Source of the DNA: G965213525 sp965213525
GTDB taxonomy: Bacteria; Actinomycetota; Acidimicrobiia; Acidimicrobiales; Poriferisodalaceae
DNA: 64,000 nt
Direction: 5' to 3'
Assembly: GCA_965213525.1 (NCBI GenBank)
Contig: OZ243889.1
Location: forward strand, 3,162,001 to 3,226,000
A model generated the notes under the pieces. That model ran no database searches. It saw nothing but the letters and a program-made list of their open reading frames with translations, and was not told the DNA's origin. How positions within the stretch are numbered: the stretch's first letter is position 1; every line of letters starts with the position of its first letter. Of this stretch, positions 8,442-17,279 are shown piece after piece. A program made the position numbers and the translations under genes.

Positions 8442-9529
8442 TGTCCCCCTCGGTCTCCGAGGCGCGCTCCCCAGCAGGGGACCTGTCCCCCCCGACGGCG
8501 GGCCGGCGGGTCGAGGCTCCCTTGTTGGCCGTCGAGGGCCTCTGCATCGACTTCGCCACCGACAACGGCTGGGTGAGGGTCGTCGAGGACGTGACCTTCG
8601 AGGTCGGCCGCAGCGAGACGGTCGGCCTGGTGGGCGAATCGGGGTCGGGCAAGACGGTCACGAGCCTGGCGATCATGGGCCTCATCCCCACGCCGCCGGG
8701 ACGGGTCAGCGCCGGACGGGTCGACCTCGACGGCGTCGAGCTGAGCGCCCTCGGTGATCGTCAGCTCGAAGACGTTCGCGGCGACGACGTGGCCATGGTC
8801 TTCCAAGAACCGATGACCAGCCTGAACCCGGCGTTCACCGTCGGCGATCAGATCGCCGAGACCGTGCGCCGGCACCGACGATCTGGCCGTCGGGCGGCCA
8901 AGGCTCGCGCCGTGGAGGTCCTCGACGCCGTCGGCATCCCCAACGCCGCCGCCCGGGCCCGTAGCTACCCCCACGAGCTGTCGGGTGGGATGCGCCAGCG
9001 GGCCATGATCGCCATGGCGCTGTCGTGTGAGCCCAAGCTGCTCATCGCCGACGAGCCGACGACGGCGCTGGACGTCACCATCCAGGCCCAGGTGCTCGAT
9101 CTCTTCCGCTCGCTCGGCGACGAGCTGGGGCTGTCGGTGCTGTTCGTCACCCACGACCTCGGCGTCGTCGCCGACATCTGCGACCGGGTCGTGGTCATGT
9201 ACGCCGGTCAGGTGGTCGAGGAGGCCCAGGTCGACGACCTCTACGCCCAGCCGCGCCACCCCTACGCCAGCGGGCTGCTGCGGGCCATGCCCCAGCTGGG
9301 CGAGCGAGGCGAGCGGCTCGAGGTCATCCCCGGTCGCACGCCCCTGCCGTGGGCCATGCCCGACGGATGCCGCTTCCACCCGCGCTGCGCCCACGCCGAT
9401 GAGCGCTGCCGCACCGGTGAGGTGGCGCTGCGCGACCTCGGCGGTCAGCGCAGCTGCCGGTGCGTGCGCGTCGACGAGCTCGATCTGCGGGCGGCGCCGG
9501 TCGACGAGCCCGCAGGGAGCGCCACGTGA
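8441..9529 (+). CDS. dppD: Peptide-type ABC transporter ATPase, DppD family
   Basis: The ATG at 8441 shares one base with the previous stop (TGATG). The 362-residue cytoplasmic ATPase has Walker A GESGSGKT (about residues 66-73), signature LSGGMRQR, Walker B LLIADEP and the H-loop 'LFVTHDLGVVAD'. The C-terminal oligopeptide-transporter region has a cysteine cluster (CRFHPRCAHADERC) typical of DppD/OppD proteins, where it often binds an Fe-S cluster. It energises the transporter together with the next gene, which overlaps it by four bases. Confidence 0.93.
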   Translation: MSPSVSEARSPAGDLSPPTAGRRVEAPLLAVEGLCIDFATDNGWVRVVEDVTFEVGRSETVGLVGESGSGKTVTSLAIMGLIPTPPGRVSAGRVDLDGVELSALGDRQLEDVRGDDVAMVFQEPMTSLNPAFTVGDQIAETVRRHRRSGRRAAKARAVEVLDAVGIPNAAARARSYPHELSGGMRQRAMIAMALSCEPKLLIADEPTTALDVTIQAQVLDLFRSLGDELGLSVLFVTHDLGVVADICDRVVVMYAGQVVEEAQVDDLYAQPRHPYASGLLRAMPQLGERGERLEVIPGRTPLPWAMPDGCRFHPRCAHADERCRTGEVALRDLGGQRSCRCVRVDELDLRAAPVDEPAGSAT

Positions 9530-10644
9530 CCGCCACCCGGCCGGCGTCGGTCTCGGCGCACGACGCCCTCACCAGCGGCGTCGGCGACGGCGGCACCGAC
9601 GGCGCCGCCGGCACCCAGCCTGCGTTGTTGGAGGCCGAGCACCTCAGCGTCACGTTCCGCCTGTCACGTGGGCCGCTGCGCCGGGCGCGACGACTGCGGG
9701 CGGTCGACGACGTCTCGTTCGAGGTCGCCGCCGGCGAGACCCTCGGCCTGGTCGGCGAATCCGGGTCGGGCAAGTCGACCACCGGGCGGGCCCTGTTGCG
9801 CTTGGTCGAACCCGACGACGGATCGGTCGTGCGCTTCCGGGGCGATGACATCACCCACCTGTCCCAGCGGCGCCTGCGGCCGCTGCGCCGCCACCTTCAG
9901 ATGGTGTTCCAGGACCCGTACTCGTCGCTCGATCCGTCCTCCATCGTCGCCGACAGCGTCGGCGAGCCCCTCGCCGTGCACGACCGCCTGGGCCGGGTCG
10001 AACGTGAGGCCCGCGTCGCCGAGCTGCTCGAGCACGTCGGGCTGCGACGTCACCACCTGCGCCGCTACCCCTATGAGTTCTCCGGTGGTCAGCGCCAGCG
10101 CATCGCCATCGCGAGGGCCATCGCCTTGAACCCGTCGCTCATCGTGTTGGACGAGGCGGTCAGCGCCCTCGACGTCTCGACCCAGAACCAGATCATCAAC
10201 CTGCTCGAGGATCTGCGGGCCCGCTTCGGCGTGGCCTACCTGTTCATCGCCCACGACCTGTCGGTCGTGCGCCACATCTCTGACCGGGTGGCGGTCATGT
10301 ACCTCGGGCGCATCGTCGAGCGGGGGCCGACGGCGGGGGTGTACGAACGACCGGGCCACCCCTACACCGAGGCGTTGCTGTCGGCGGTGCCGGTGCCCGA
10401 CCCAGCGGTGCAGCGAGGTCGTCGGCGCATCCTGTTGCCCGGTGACCTGCCTGATCCGACCAACCCTCCGACGGGGTGCGTCTTCCACACCCGCTGCGCC
10501 TACGTCATGGACGTCTGCCGGACCGAGCGGCCACCCGAGGTGGTCACCGAGGGCGGTGGCATCGCCGCCTGCCACCTCCACACGACCGGTCCGACCCTGG
10601 CGGGCGGCTCGGTCGTCGACCTCCCGGTGCCGACCCGGCGCTGA
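9526..10644 (+). CDS. dppF: Peptide-type ABC transporter ATPase, DppF family
   Basis: The GTG at 9526 overlaps the previous stop (GTGA) and has GGGAG upstream. The 372-residue protein has Walker A GESGSGKST (about residues 78-86), 'MVFQDPYSSLDP', signature FSGGQRQR, Walker B LIVLDEAVSALD and a C-terminal cysteine-containing segment (GCVFHTRCAYVMDVC). It is the second nucleotide-binding subunit and the last gene of the SBP-SBP-B-C-D-F operon. The downstream gene is on the opposite strand. Confidence 0.93.
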   Translation: MTATRPASVSAHDALTSGVGDGGTDGAAGTQPALLEAEHLSVTFRLSRGPLRRARRLRAVDDVSFEVAAGETLGLVGESGSGKSTTGRALLRLVEPDDGSVVRFRGDDITHLSQRRLRPLRRHLQMVFQDPYSSLDPSSIVADSVGEPLAVHDRLGRVEREARVAELLEHVGLRRHHLRRYPYEFSGGQRQRIAIARAIALNPSLIVLDEAVSALDVSTQNQIINLLEDLRARFGVAYLFIAHDLSVVRHISDRVAVMYLGRIVERGPTAGVYERPGHPYTEALLSAVPVPDPAVQRGRRRILLPGDLPDPTNPPTGCVFHTRCAYVMDVCRTERPPEVVTEGGGIAACHLHTTGPTLAGGSVVDLPVPTRR

Positions 10645-10722
10645 CGCCCACGCCGGCCCGGGCGCCCGACCGCACCGAAGATCGCATCGACCGACGGGGC
10701 TGTCGTCGCGACGGCGTGGAGG

Positions 10723-12225
10723 TCACGGCTGGGTCCCGTTGAGGAACTCCTCGACGTTGGTGTACCCGTCTGCGTCCCGGTCGCCGTGACCGTCGGCGCG
10801 GCGGGGGTCGAACCCGTTGCGGCGCTCCCACCAGTTGGCCATCCCGTCAGCATCACGATCGTCATAGGGCCGCCCCGCCCGCACCTCGGCGTACCCACCG
10901 GCGTCGTCCTCGGTCAGGCGGATGCGCCCGGCACCCCGGCGCACCTCTCGCACGATCCGCCGGTCGATGGCGTCGCGATCGCCGACCCAGTTCCCGCCGC
11001 CGTCGATGCGCCGGCTGGCCCCGACGGTGGGCAGCAGCCGATCGACGAGACGTCGAGCCGGCCACACGGTGACGGGCACCGACGGGTCCGCCAGGGGCCA
11101 GGTCCGCTCGAGTGCGCGATCCACCCGGCGCAGGCGGGGCGGCTCACCGGGCCAGCCCCAGCCGTTGCCATCGCCGACCTGCTCGAGCATCGTCGACCAC
11201 TGCTCACCCCAGGGGTCGGGCTGGTGCGGCCCGATGTTGCCCCGGAGGTGGATCGACGGGTCGCCCTGGGGACCGAGGTCGCAGTCCGGGCCCTGGCGCC
11301 GGGCGGGCTCGTCTCGCCAGGCGATCTCGGATCGACCGGCGTCGTCGGGGCCCGGGATGTAGTGGTTGGCGATGATGTCGACGTCGATCCCGCCGGCGAT
11401 CTGGGTGCCCAACCAGTCCCAGTTGTAGACGACGTTGTTGACCACCCGCGACGTCGCCACCTTCACGTAGGGGTTGCGGTGGGAGTTGTGGGCGAACAGG
11501 TTGCGGACGACGTCGATGTCGGTCATCTGCTCGCAGATCTCGTTGCTGCCGGCGATCAGGCCGGTGCTGTGGTCGTCGTGGTCGAGCGCCTCGGACACGA
11601 TGTTGTTCGAGATGGTGATGTCGCGCGCCGTGCCCTCGTCGGCCCAGACGGCGACGTTCTCGTCGTTGCCCCAGCTGAAGGAGTTGTGGTCGAGGACGAT
11701 GTCGTGCACGTCGCCTCCCTCGCCCAGGCTGACGACGTCGCCGGCTCCGTAGCGATGGCTCGGACCGCGTCCGGTGCGGATGCGCAGGTACCGGATGACG
11801 ACGTCGTGGGTGAGGATCAACAGGGGCGAGTCGTCCATGGCGGTGCCTCGCAACGTGATCCCCCCGGCGGGCGCGCTCTGTCCGGCGACGGTGACGTAGG
11901 GGTCATCGATGATCAGGGGACGGCGCAGGTCGATGGTGCCGGCAACCCTGAAGACCACAGTGCGACGGCCGGCGCCAGCCAGCGCGGCCCGCAGGCTGCC
12001 GGGCCCACGGTCGTCGAGGTTGGTGACCTGGATGACACGGCCCCCCCGTCCGCCCTCGCTCAGCGCGCCGCCGCCCTCGGCGCCGGGGAAGGCGGGCAAC
12101 GATGGTGCTGCGGGACGGGCGGACGACGGCTCGGCGGTCGGCGCCACCAGGGCGGACGACGGCTCGGCGGTCGGCGCCACCAGGGCGGCCACGGCGAGCA
12201 GGCACACGGCGAGCGACGTCTTCAT
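10723..12225 (-). CDS. Secreted pectate-lyase-like right-handed beta-helix protein with C-terminal calcium-binding repeats
   Basis: The ATG at 12225 has GGAGGA 4 bases upstream and begins a signal peptide (MKTSLAVCLLAVAALVAPTA). The mature protein starts with 'FPGAEGGGALSEGGRGG', the usual opening of actinobacterial PL1-like pectate lyases, then beta-helix text such as 'RYLRIRTGRGPSHRYGAGDVVSLG', 'DIVLDHNSFSWGNDENV' and 'ISNNIVSEAL'. The last 40 residues carry two D-x-D-x-D-G loops (DRDADGMANWWERRNGFDP, DRDADGYTNVEEF), as in thrombospondin-type-3/dockerin-like calcium sites. It probably cleaves or binds a polyuronide outside the cell; catalytic residues cannot be fixed by eye. A 33-base tandem duplication lies just after the signal peptide. 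Confidence 0.85.
   Translation of the reverse strand: MKTSLAVCLLAVAALVAPTAEPSSALVAPTAEPSSARPAAPSLPAFPGAEGGGALSEGGRGGRVIQVTNLDDRGPGSLRAALAGAGRRTVVFRVAGTIDLRRPLIIDDPYVTVAGQSAPAGGITLRGTAMDDSPLLILTHDVVIRYLRIRTGRGPSHRYGAGDVVSLGEGGDVHDIVLDHNSFSWGNDENVAVWADEGTARDITISNNIVSEALDHDDHSTGLIAGSNEICEQMTDIDVVRNLFAHNSHRNPYVKVATSRVVNNVVYNWDWLGTQIAGGIDVDIIANHYIPGPDDAGRSEIAWRDEPARRQGPDCDLGPQGDPSIHLRGNIGPHQPDPWGEQWSTMLEQVGDGNGWGWPGEPPRLRRVDRALERTWPLADPSVPVTVWPARRLVDRLLPTVGASRRIDGGGNWVGDRDAIDRRIVREVRRGAGRIRLTEDDAGGYAEVRAGRPYDDRDADGMANWWERRNGFDPRRADGHGDRDADGYTNVEEFLNGTQP
12121..12186. repeat. 33-base tandem duplication, two perfect copies
   Basis: Two identical 33-base units (12121-12153, 12154-12186) lie within the start of the pectate-lyase-like gene. 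The frame is kept, so the protein has the 11-residue unit ALVAPTAEPSS twice at the signal peptide/mature boundary. It looks like a recent slippage or duplication event. Confidence 0.9.
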
Positions 12226-12434
12226 CGATCCTCCGACCGTCGGCAGCGGGGTGGTGGCCACGTTCGGGCGGCGGGACGAACCTACCCCGGGCCTCCACCC
12301 GGCATCGGCCTCGGTGGCGGGCGCCGAGGCGCCAGTGCCTCGTCCGTGGCCCCAGCCGACCGGTGCGAGCGGGGCACCGGGTCGATGGCAAGGTGTCCGG
12401 GTACCCACCAGCACCCCTCACGACTGGAGCCAGC

Positions 12435-12518
12435 ATGGGCCTCATCGGTTCGTTCGTCCGCCTCGGAATCCTCAAGAAGGTCTTCGGGATGATCCGAGAT
12501 CGATCCCGACGCCGCTAG
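12435..12518 (+). CDS. Possible 27-residue cationic amphipathic peptide
   Basis: The ATG at 12435 has GGAG five bases upstream and the frame stops at TAG 12516-12518. The product begins MGLIGSFVRLGILKKVFGMI and ends RDRSRRR. It has a hydrophobic, helix-compatible first 20 residues with two lysines and an Arg-rich tail, so it could sit on the inner face of the membrane. It stands alone in the gap between the divergent pectate-lyase-like gene and the next lipoprotein gene. I do not recognise it; a chance ORF cannot be excluded, although the Shine-Dalgarno and the composition favour a real gene. Confidence 0.5.
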   Translation: MGLIGSFVRLGILKKVFGMIRDRSRRR

Positions 12519-12592
12519 CCGCCGGCCGAGCCGGAGCCGGGTGCTCGGTCGAGCTGGGAACCCACCGCCCCCCTCGATCGTCGGAGGTGACC

Positions 12593-14191
12593 ATGAGGCT
12601 GCAGCGGGCGGTGGCGGCGCTGGCCCTGTGCGTCGCTGCGTCGAGCTGCGCGACCGACGCAGGCACGGCCGACGACGACAGCGGGTCCGCCGTGGCCATC
12701 GTCGAGTCGCGCTCGACAGGCGAGACGACCTCGGTGGACACCAGCCCGGTCACCGAGCCGGCTCCGCCGCCCACCGCCCGCCCGGAGGAGCTGACCGGGT
12801 GGGTGGCCGAGCGGCTGGAGGGCTCAGGGGGCGCTGAGCTGGCGGCCGCCATCGACGCCGACGGGACGACCGTGCTGGTGGTCGGCAGCGAGGTGGGCGG
12901 CCCGGTGACGGCGTGGGTCGAGCGCGGCGGCGGCTTCGTGCCCGCCGAGGTCCCCGACACCGGCGCCCGGTTCACCGGGGCCTCGGCCATCGCCACCGTG
13001 GACGGCGGCTTCGTCGCTGCGATCGGGGTCCTCGCCGGTGGGTCCGAGCTCTGGCGCAGCGAGGACGGCACGTCGTGGACCCATCTCGACGAGAGCGGCC
13101 TCGCCGCCGACGTCACGGTCTCGCACCTGCTGGCGGTCGGTTCGGGTCTGGTCGTCGGGGGAGCGTTCCCCGTCGAGACCGATGACCACACCGAGCGGAC
13201 CGATCCCGTGTTGGCGCTGCTCGATCCGTCCGATGGCGCCCTGATCTCGGCGCCCGAGCTCGGACCCCAGGGCTTCATCGCCGACATCGAGGTCATCGAC
13301 GGCGAGCTGCTGGCGGTCGGGGTGCGCGGCGGCGGGGCCATCACCTGGACCTCTGATGACCACGGCCAGACCTGGCAGCGACGGACGCCGACCGGGGTCC
13401 TCGACGACGACCGCTGGTGGTGGCCCGTGGACCTCGCCCACGGTGGTGGCCGGACGGTGCTGGCGCTCAGCGCGGTGGAGGGCCCCCTGGTGCGCGTGGC
13501 CGACGGAGCCCGGGCGTCGTGGCAGCCGTCGGGCAGCCTCGGGGTGGGGCTGGCCAGCGTGATCGACCTCGATGTCGTCGGAGGGTCGTTCTGGCTGACG
13601 GGGTCTCGGTACTTCGGGCGCGACCACCTGGCCCGGTGCTACGACGATCCGACCACCGGCTGCGACCAGACCACGCCCGTCGTGCTCACCAGCGGCGAGG
13701 GCCTCACCTGGGCCGAGCTCGATCTCGACGACCCCGTCGTCCCCCGGTTCGCCTGGAGGTACCAGGTCGTCGACCTGGGTGACCGCCCAGCGTTGGCGAC
13801 AGCGTCGTCGCCCTTCCCGAACGAGCCGGTCACGATGCTGAGGTGGCACGGGCCCGGTGATCCGCCGACCCGGCCGGTGCCCGAAGACCTCGACAGCGAC
13901 CCGCCGATCGTCGCCCACGACGCCGAACTGGTCGTCGGTGAGACGGTCCGCTACCCGCTCGACACCCACTGCGGCGTCGGCTACCTCGGAGCCTTCAACG
14001 GCCGTCGATGGTACCTCGAAGGGCGCCCGGGGCCAGGCGGGCCGCCCGAGCCGGAGTGGCTGAGCTTCGACGAGGTCGTCCTCGGGCAGGTGACCCTCGT
14101 CGACGAGACCACCATCGACTACACCCTGACCGATGGCGAGGTCATCGGCGTCTACCTGGCCACCGACGTCAACCCGCCCCAGTGCATGTGA
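12593..14191 (+). CDS. Secreted lipoprotein with propeller-like repeats, function unknown
   Basis: The ATG at 12593 follows GGAGG and starts a lipoprotein signal (MRLQRAVAALALCVAASSC). The 532-residue protein has a Thr/Glu/Pro linker and then repeated text of the BNR/sialidase-propeller kind ('LWRSEDGTSWTHLDE', 'ITWTSDDHGQTWQRR', 'VVLTSGEGLTWAEL'). The C-terminal 90 residues (from 'ETVRYPLDTHCGVGYLG') look like a separate small domain with two cysteines. No catalytic motif was seen. It is a single gene, convergent with a tRNA gene; membrane-anchored extracellular binding is inferred. Confidence 0.75.
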   Translation: MRLQRAVAALALCVAASSCATDAGTADDDSGSAVAIVESRSTGETTSVDTSPVTEPAPPPTARPEELTGWVAERLEGSGGAELAAAIDADGTTVLVVGSEVGGPVTAWVERGGGFVPAEVPDTGARFTGASAIATVDGGFVAAIGVLAGGSELWRSEDGTSWTHLDESGLAADVTVSHLLAVGSGLVVGGAFPVETDDHTERTDPVLALLDPSDGALISAPELGPQGFIADIEVIDGELLAVGVRGGGAITWTSDDHGQTWQRRTPTGVLDDDRWWWPVDLAHGGGRTVLALSAVEGPLVRVADGARASWQPSGSLGVGLASVIDLDVVGGSFWLTGSRYFGRDHLARCYDDPTTGCDQTTPVVLTSGEGLTWAELDLDDPVVPRFAWRYQVVDLGDRPALATASSPFPNEPVTMLRWHGPGDPPTRPVPEDLDSDPPIVAHDAELVVGETVRYPLDTHCGVGYLGAFNGRRWYLEGRPGPGGPPEPEWLSFDEVVLGQVTLVDETTIDYTLTDGEVIGVYLATDVNPPQCM

Positions 14192-14201
14192 GCCCACGCC
14201 G

Positions 14202-14221
14202 GCGACCGAGTCGACGGTCGC
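14202..14221. terminator. Hairpin after the lipoprotein gene
   Basis: GCGACCG (14202-14208) and CGGTCGC (14215-14221) form a perfect 7-bp stem with a 6-base loop, 10 bases after the stop codon and between convergent genes. There is no clear T-tract. Confidence 0.45.
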
Positions 14222-14261
14222 GAGCCTCTGGCCGTCATCCGTCCACGGACGACCCGCAGAG

Positions 14262-14333
14262 CGCCCCTGGCAGGAATCGAACCTGCGCACATGGCTCCGG
14301 AGGCCACTGCTCTATCCGCTGAGCTACAGGGGC
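14262..14333 (-). tRNA. tRNA-Arg (anticodon CCG)
   Basis: Read on the minus strand, GCCCCTG (14333-14327) pairs with CAGGGGC to give the acceptor stem, followed by a D arm (GCTC...GAGC), an anticodon arm GTGGC-CTCCGGA-GCCAT with anticodon CCG, and a T arm GCAGG-TTCGATT-CCTGC. The length is 72 bases with the discriminator; CCA is not encoded. It reads CGG arginine codons, which are frequent in this GC-rich genome. It is divergent from argS, which makes the enzyme that charges it. Confidence 0.93.
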
Positions 14334-14344
14334 AGGAACGAGGC

Positions 14345-14354
14345 ATCCTAGTGT
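14345..14354. promoter_or_regulatory. Overlapping divergent -10-like elements between tRNA-Arg and argS
   Basis: On the minus strand TAGGAT (14350-14345) lies 11 bases before the tRNA 5' end, the right place for a -10 element. On the plus strand TAGTGT (14349-14354) overlaps it and lies 44 bases before the argS start. Both fit the actinobacterial TANNNT pattern. No good -35 hexamer is visible on either side, so this is tentative. Confidence 0.4.
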
Positions 14355-14397
14355 TGCCCGGCCGAGAGTCGCTCGGCGGGCCCCGAGGGAGCAGCCG

Positions 14398-16002
14398 TTG
14401 ATCGCCGCCAGTCTCGCCGACGCGGTCGCCGGGGCCCTGCGCGACCTCGGCGTCGAGCCACCCGAGCGGATCGGCATCGAGCGGCCTGCCCACCGCACCC
14501 ACGGCGACTGGTCGACCAACGTCGCCCTCGCCACGGCCAAGCGCGCCGGGCGCCCGCCCCGCCAGCTCGCCGAGCAGCTCGTCGAGGCGTTGAGCGCCTC
14601 ACCCCCGGCCCACGTGCACCACGTCGACCTCGCGGGGCCCGGCTTCGTCAACTTCCACCTCGACGCCACCTGGCTGCACGACGTGCTGCGCGACGTCGTC
14701 GCCGAGGGCGTCACCGGCTACGCCCGTCCGATCCTGGCTGCCGGCACCCGGGTCGACGTCGAGTTCGTCTCGGCCAACCCGAACAAGCCCGCCCACGCCG
14801 GTCACGCCCGGGGTGCCTGCGTCGGTGATGCCGTGGCCCGCCTGCTCGAGCGCACCGGCCACGAGGTGACCCGGGAGTACTACATCAACGACCGTGGCAC
14901 CCAGATGCGGCTCTTCGCCGACTCCCTCGCCGCCCGCGCCCGGGGCGAGACCCCGCCCGAGGACGGCTACCAGGGTGACTACCTCGTCGAGTGGGCTGCG
15001 GAGATGCCCGCTGACGCCGACCCGCTGGAGTGGGGCTACGCCCGGGCCATGGCGGGACACCGGGCGACGATGAGCCGTCTCGGCATCGACTTCGACGTCT
15101 GGTTCAGCGAGCGGTCGATGGTCGACACCGGAGCCATCGACGCCACCCTGGCCGAGCTGCGAGCGCGACACGCCGTCGACGAGCGCGACGGGGCGGTGTG
15201 GCTGCGTTCGACCGACCACGGCGACGACAAGGACCGGGTGCTGGTCAAGAGCGACGGCGAGCTCACCTACCTGCTGCCCGACATCGCCTACCACCGCGAC
15301 AAGTTCGCCCGCGCACACGACCTGTGCCTCAACGTGTGGGGCGCCGATCACCACGGCTACGTCGCCCGGCTGCGCTCGGCGATGCAGGCGCTCGGCCACC
15401 CACCCGAAGATCTCGAGGTCATCATCACCCAGCTCGTCGATCTCGAGCGCGACGGCGAGCCGGTGCGCATGTCGGGCCGGTCGGGCGAGATGATCACCAT
15501 CGACGAGCTGGTCGACGCCGTCGGGGTCGACGCCGTGCGCTTCACCTACCTCATGCAGTCCGTCGATACCCGCCAGACCATCGACCTGGACGTCATCACC
15601 CGCCAGAGCATGGACAACCCGGTCTTCTACGTGCAGATGGCTCACGCTCGGGCCCGGTCCATCGAGCGCAACGCCGCCGACAAGGGAGCGGCGCGCCCGC
15701 CCCTGGACGGCGTCGACCTGGCCGTGCTGGTCCACGAGCGCGAGCTCGAGGTGCTGCGGTCCCTGTCGACCCTGCCCGAGACCGTCGAGGTTGCCGCCAG
15801 CGAGCGGGCCCCGCACCGCATCGTGACCTGGGTCCGAGAGCTGGCCGCTGCGTTCCACGGCTTCTTCCACGACTGCTACGTGGTCGGCGAGGGCATCTCG
15901 CCCGAGCTCACCGCGGCCCGTCTGTGGTTGGTCGAGGCCGCGCGCGTCGGCTTGGCCATCGCCATGGACCTGCTCGGCGTCGCCGCGCCCGAGCGCATGT
16001 GA
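14398..16002 (+). CDS. argS: Arginyl-tRNA synthetase
   Basis: Class I synthetase that charges tRNA-Arg with arginine. The TTG at 14398 is preceded by GAGGGAG and gives 534 residues. The N-terminal arginyl domain covers about residues 1-90 ('HGDWSTNVALATAKRAG'). The HIGH motif is present as HAGH in 'NPNKPAHAGHARGACVGD' (about 125-140). The KMSK-loop equivalent is 'VRMSGRSGEM' at about 355-365; the first lysine is replaced, as in many ArgS proteins. The C-terminal DALR anticodon-binding domain starts near 'MDNPVFYVQMAHARARSI'. It heads the argS-lysA-hom-thrC operon. Confidence 0.96.
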   Translation: MIAASLADAVAGALRDLGVEPPERIGIERPAHRTHGDWSTNVALATAKRAGRPPRQLAEQLVEALSASPPAHVHHVDLAGPGFVNFHLDATWLHDVLRDVVAEGVTGYARPILAAGTRVDVEFVSANPNKPAHAGHARGACVGDAVARLLERTGHEVTREYYINDRGTQMRLFADSLAARARGETPPEDGYQGDYLVEWAAEMPADADPLEWGYARAMAGHRATMSRLGIDFDVWFSERSMVDTGAIDATLAELRARHAVDERDGAVWLRSTDHGDDKDRVLVKSDGELTYLLPDIAYHRDKFARAHDLCLNVWGADHHGYVARLRSAMQALGHPPEDLEVIITQLVDLERDGEPVRMSGRSGEMITIDELVDAVGVDAVRFTYLMQSVDTRQTIDLDVITRQSMDNPVFYVQMAHARARSIERNAADKGAARPPLDGVDLAVLVHERELEVLRSLSTLPETVEVAASERAPHRIVTWVRELAAAFHGFFHDCYVVGEGISPELTAARLWLVEAARVGLAIAMDLLGVAAPERM

Positions 16003-17279
16003 TGGCCGGCCCGCTGCCCCGCCACCTGCTGCCCGACACCACGGCGGTCGGTGACGATGGCCGGGCCACGATCGGGGGCTGTGACCTGTTGGACCTGGCC
16101 GCCGAGCACGGCACCCCCCTGTTCGTCTACGACGAGCAGCACCTGCGTGACCGGTGCCGTCAGGCCGTCGACGCCTTCGGCGACGGCGTCGCCTACGCCG
16201 CCAAGGCGTTCCTCTGCACCGCCATGGCCCGCCTGGTCTGCGAGGAGGGGCTCTCGCTCGACGTGGCGACCGGCGGTGAGCTGTTCGTGGCCCGACGGGG
16301 CGGCATGCCGGCCGAGCGGCTCGTGCTGCACGGCAACAACAAGTCGGCCGAGGAGCTGCGCGAGGCCCTCGAGATCGGCGTCGGGCGCATCGTCATCGAC
16401 AGCTTCGACGAGATGGACCGCATCGAGGCGCTGGTCGACGCCGGCCTGCCCGCCCCTTCGGTGCTGGTGCGCATCACCCCCGGCGTCGAGGCCCACACCC
16501 ATGCCTTCGTCCGCACCGGCCAGACCGACTCCAAGTTCGGCTTCGGCGTCATCGGCGGTGATGCCCACGAGGCGGTGGCCCGGGCCGAGGCGTCGAGCGC
16601 CATGCGCCTCATGGGGCTGCACTGCCACATCGGCAGCCAGGTGTTCCGGATCGACTCGTTCGCAGAGGCGGCCGGGGTGGTCGCCGACTTCGCCCGACCC
16701 TTCGACCTTCCCGAGCTGTCGATGGGCGGTGGGCTCGGCGTCGCCTACGTCGAGGGCGAGGAGTCGCCCCCCATCGGTGCGTGGGCGGGGATCCTGCGGG
16801 CCGGGCTGGCCGATGTCGGCCTCGGTGAGGTCCGCCTGCTCGCCGAGCCGGGCCGTGCGATCGCTGCTGCGGCGGCGGTCACGCTCTACACCGTGGGCAC
16901 GATCAAGGACGTCCCCGGGGTGCGCACCTACGTGTCGGTCGACGGCGGGATGAGTGACAACCCCCGGCCCGTGCTCTACGGCAGCGGGTACGAGACCTTC
17001 TTGCCCCGCGCCACCGACGCCAAACGACCTCGCCGGGTGCGCGTCGTCGGCAAGCACTGCGAGACCGGCGACGTGCTGGTGAGCGAGGCGGCGGTGCCGG
17101 GCGACCTCGCCGTCGGCGACGTGCTGGCAACCCCGGTCACCGGGGCCTACGGCCTGTCGATGGGCTCGAACTACAACCGCATCCGGCGCCCGGCGGCGGT
17201 GTTCGTCGCCGACGGCGAGGCCCGCCTCGTGGTGCGACGGGAGACCTACGACGATCTGGTGGCCTGTGACCTCGACTGA
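16002..17279 (+). CDS. lysA: Diaminopimelate decarboxylase
   Basis: PLP-dependent enzyme that makes L-lysine from meso-diaminopimelate. The ATG at 16002 overlaps the argS stop by one base (TGATG). In the 425-residue protein the PLP lysine is K68 in 'VAYAAKAFLCTAMARL'; further motifs are 'HIGSQVF', 'GGGLGVAY', 'LLAEPGRAIAA' and 'GKHCETGDVL', which carries the active-site cysteine of the second chain in the dimer. The C-terminal 'YNRIRRPAAVFV' is also typical. The gene order argS-lysA-hom-thrC is conserved in actinobacteria. Confidence 0.97.
   Translation: MAGPLPRHLLPDTTAVGDDGRATIGGCDLLDLAAEHGTPLFVYDEQHLRDRCRQAVDAFGDGVAYAAKAFLCTAMARLVCEEGLSLDVATGGELFVARRGGMPAERLVLHGNNKSAEELREALEIGVGRIVIDSFDEMDRIEALVDAGLPAPSVLVRITPGVEAHTHAFVRTGQTDSKFGFGVIGGDAHEAVARAEASSAMRLMGLHCHIGSQVFRIDSFAEAAGVVADFARPFDLPELSMGGGLGVAYVEGEESPPIGAWAGILRAGLADVGLGEVRLLAEPGRAIAAAAAVTLYTVGTIKDVPGVRTYVSVDGGMSDNPRPVLYGSGYETFLPRATDAKRPRRVRVVGKHCETGDVLVSEAAVPGDLAVGDVLATPVTGAYGLSMGSNYNRIRRPAAVFVADGEARLVVRRETYDDLVACDLD

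Noticed and set aside
10645..10722. Inverted repeat CCACGCC / GGCGTGG and palindrome CGTCGCGACG between converging dppF and the pectate-lyase-like gene
   Set aside because: The arms are about 60 bases apart and the palindrome is short; not convincing as a terminator.
10786..12492. 568-codon plus-strand open frame opposite the pectate-lyase-like gene
   Set aside because: The minus strand has the signal peptide, ribosome-binding site and beta-helix motifs; the plus frame has none.
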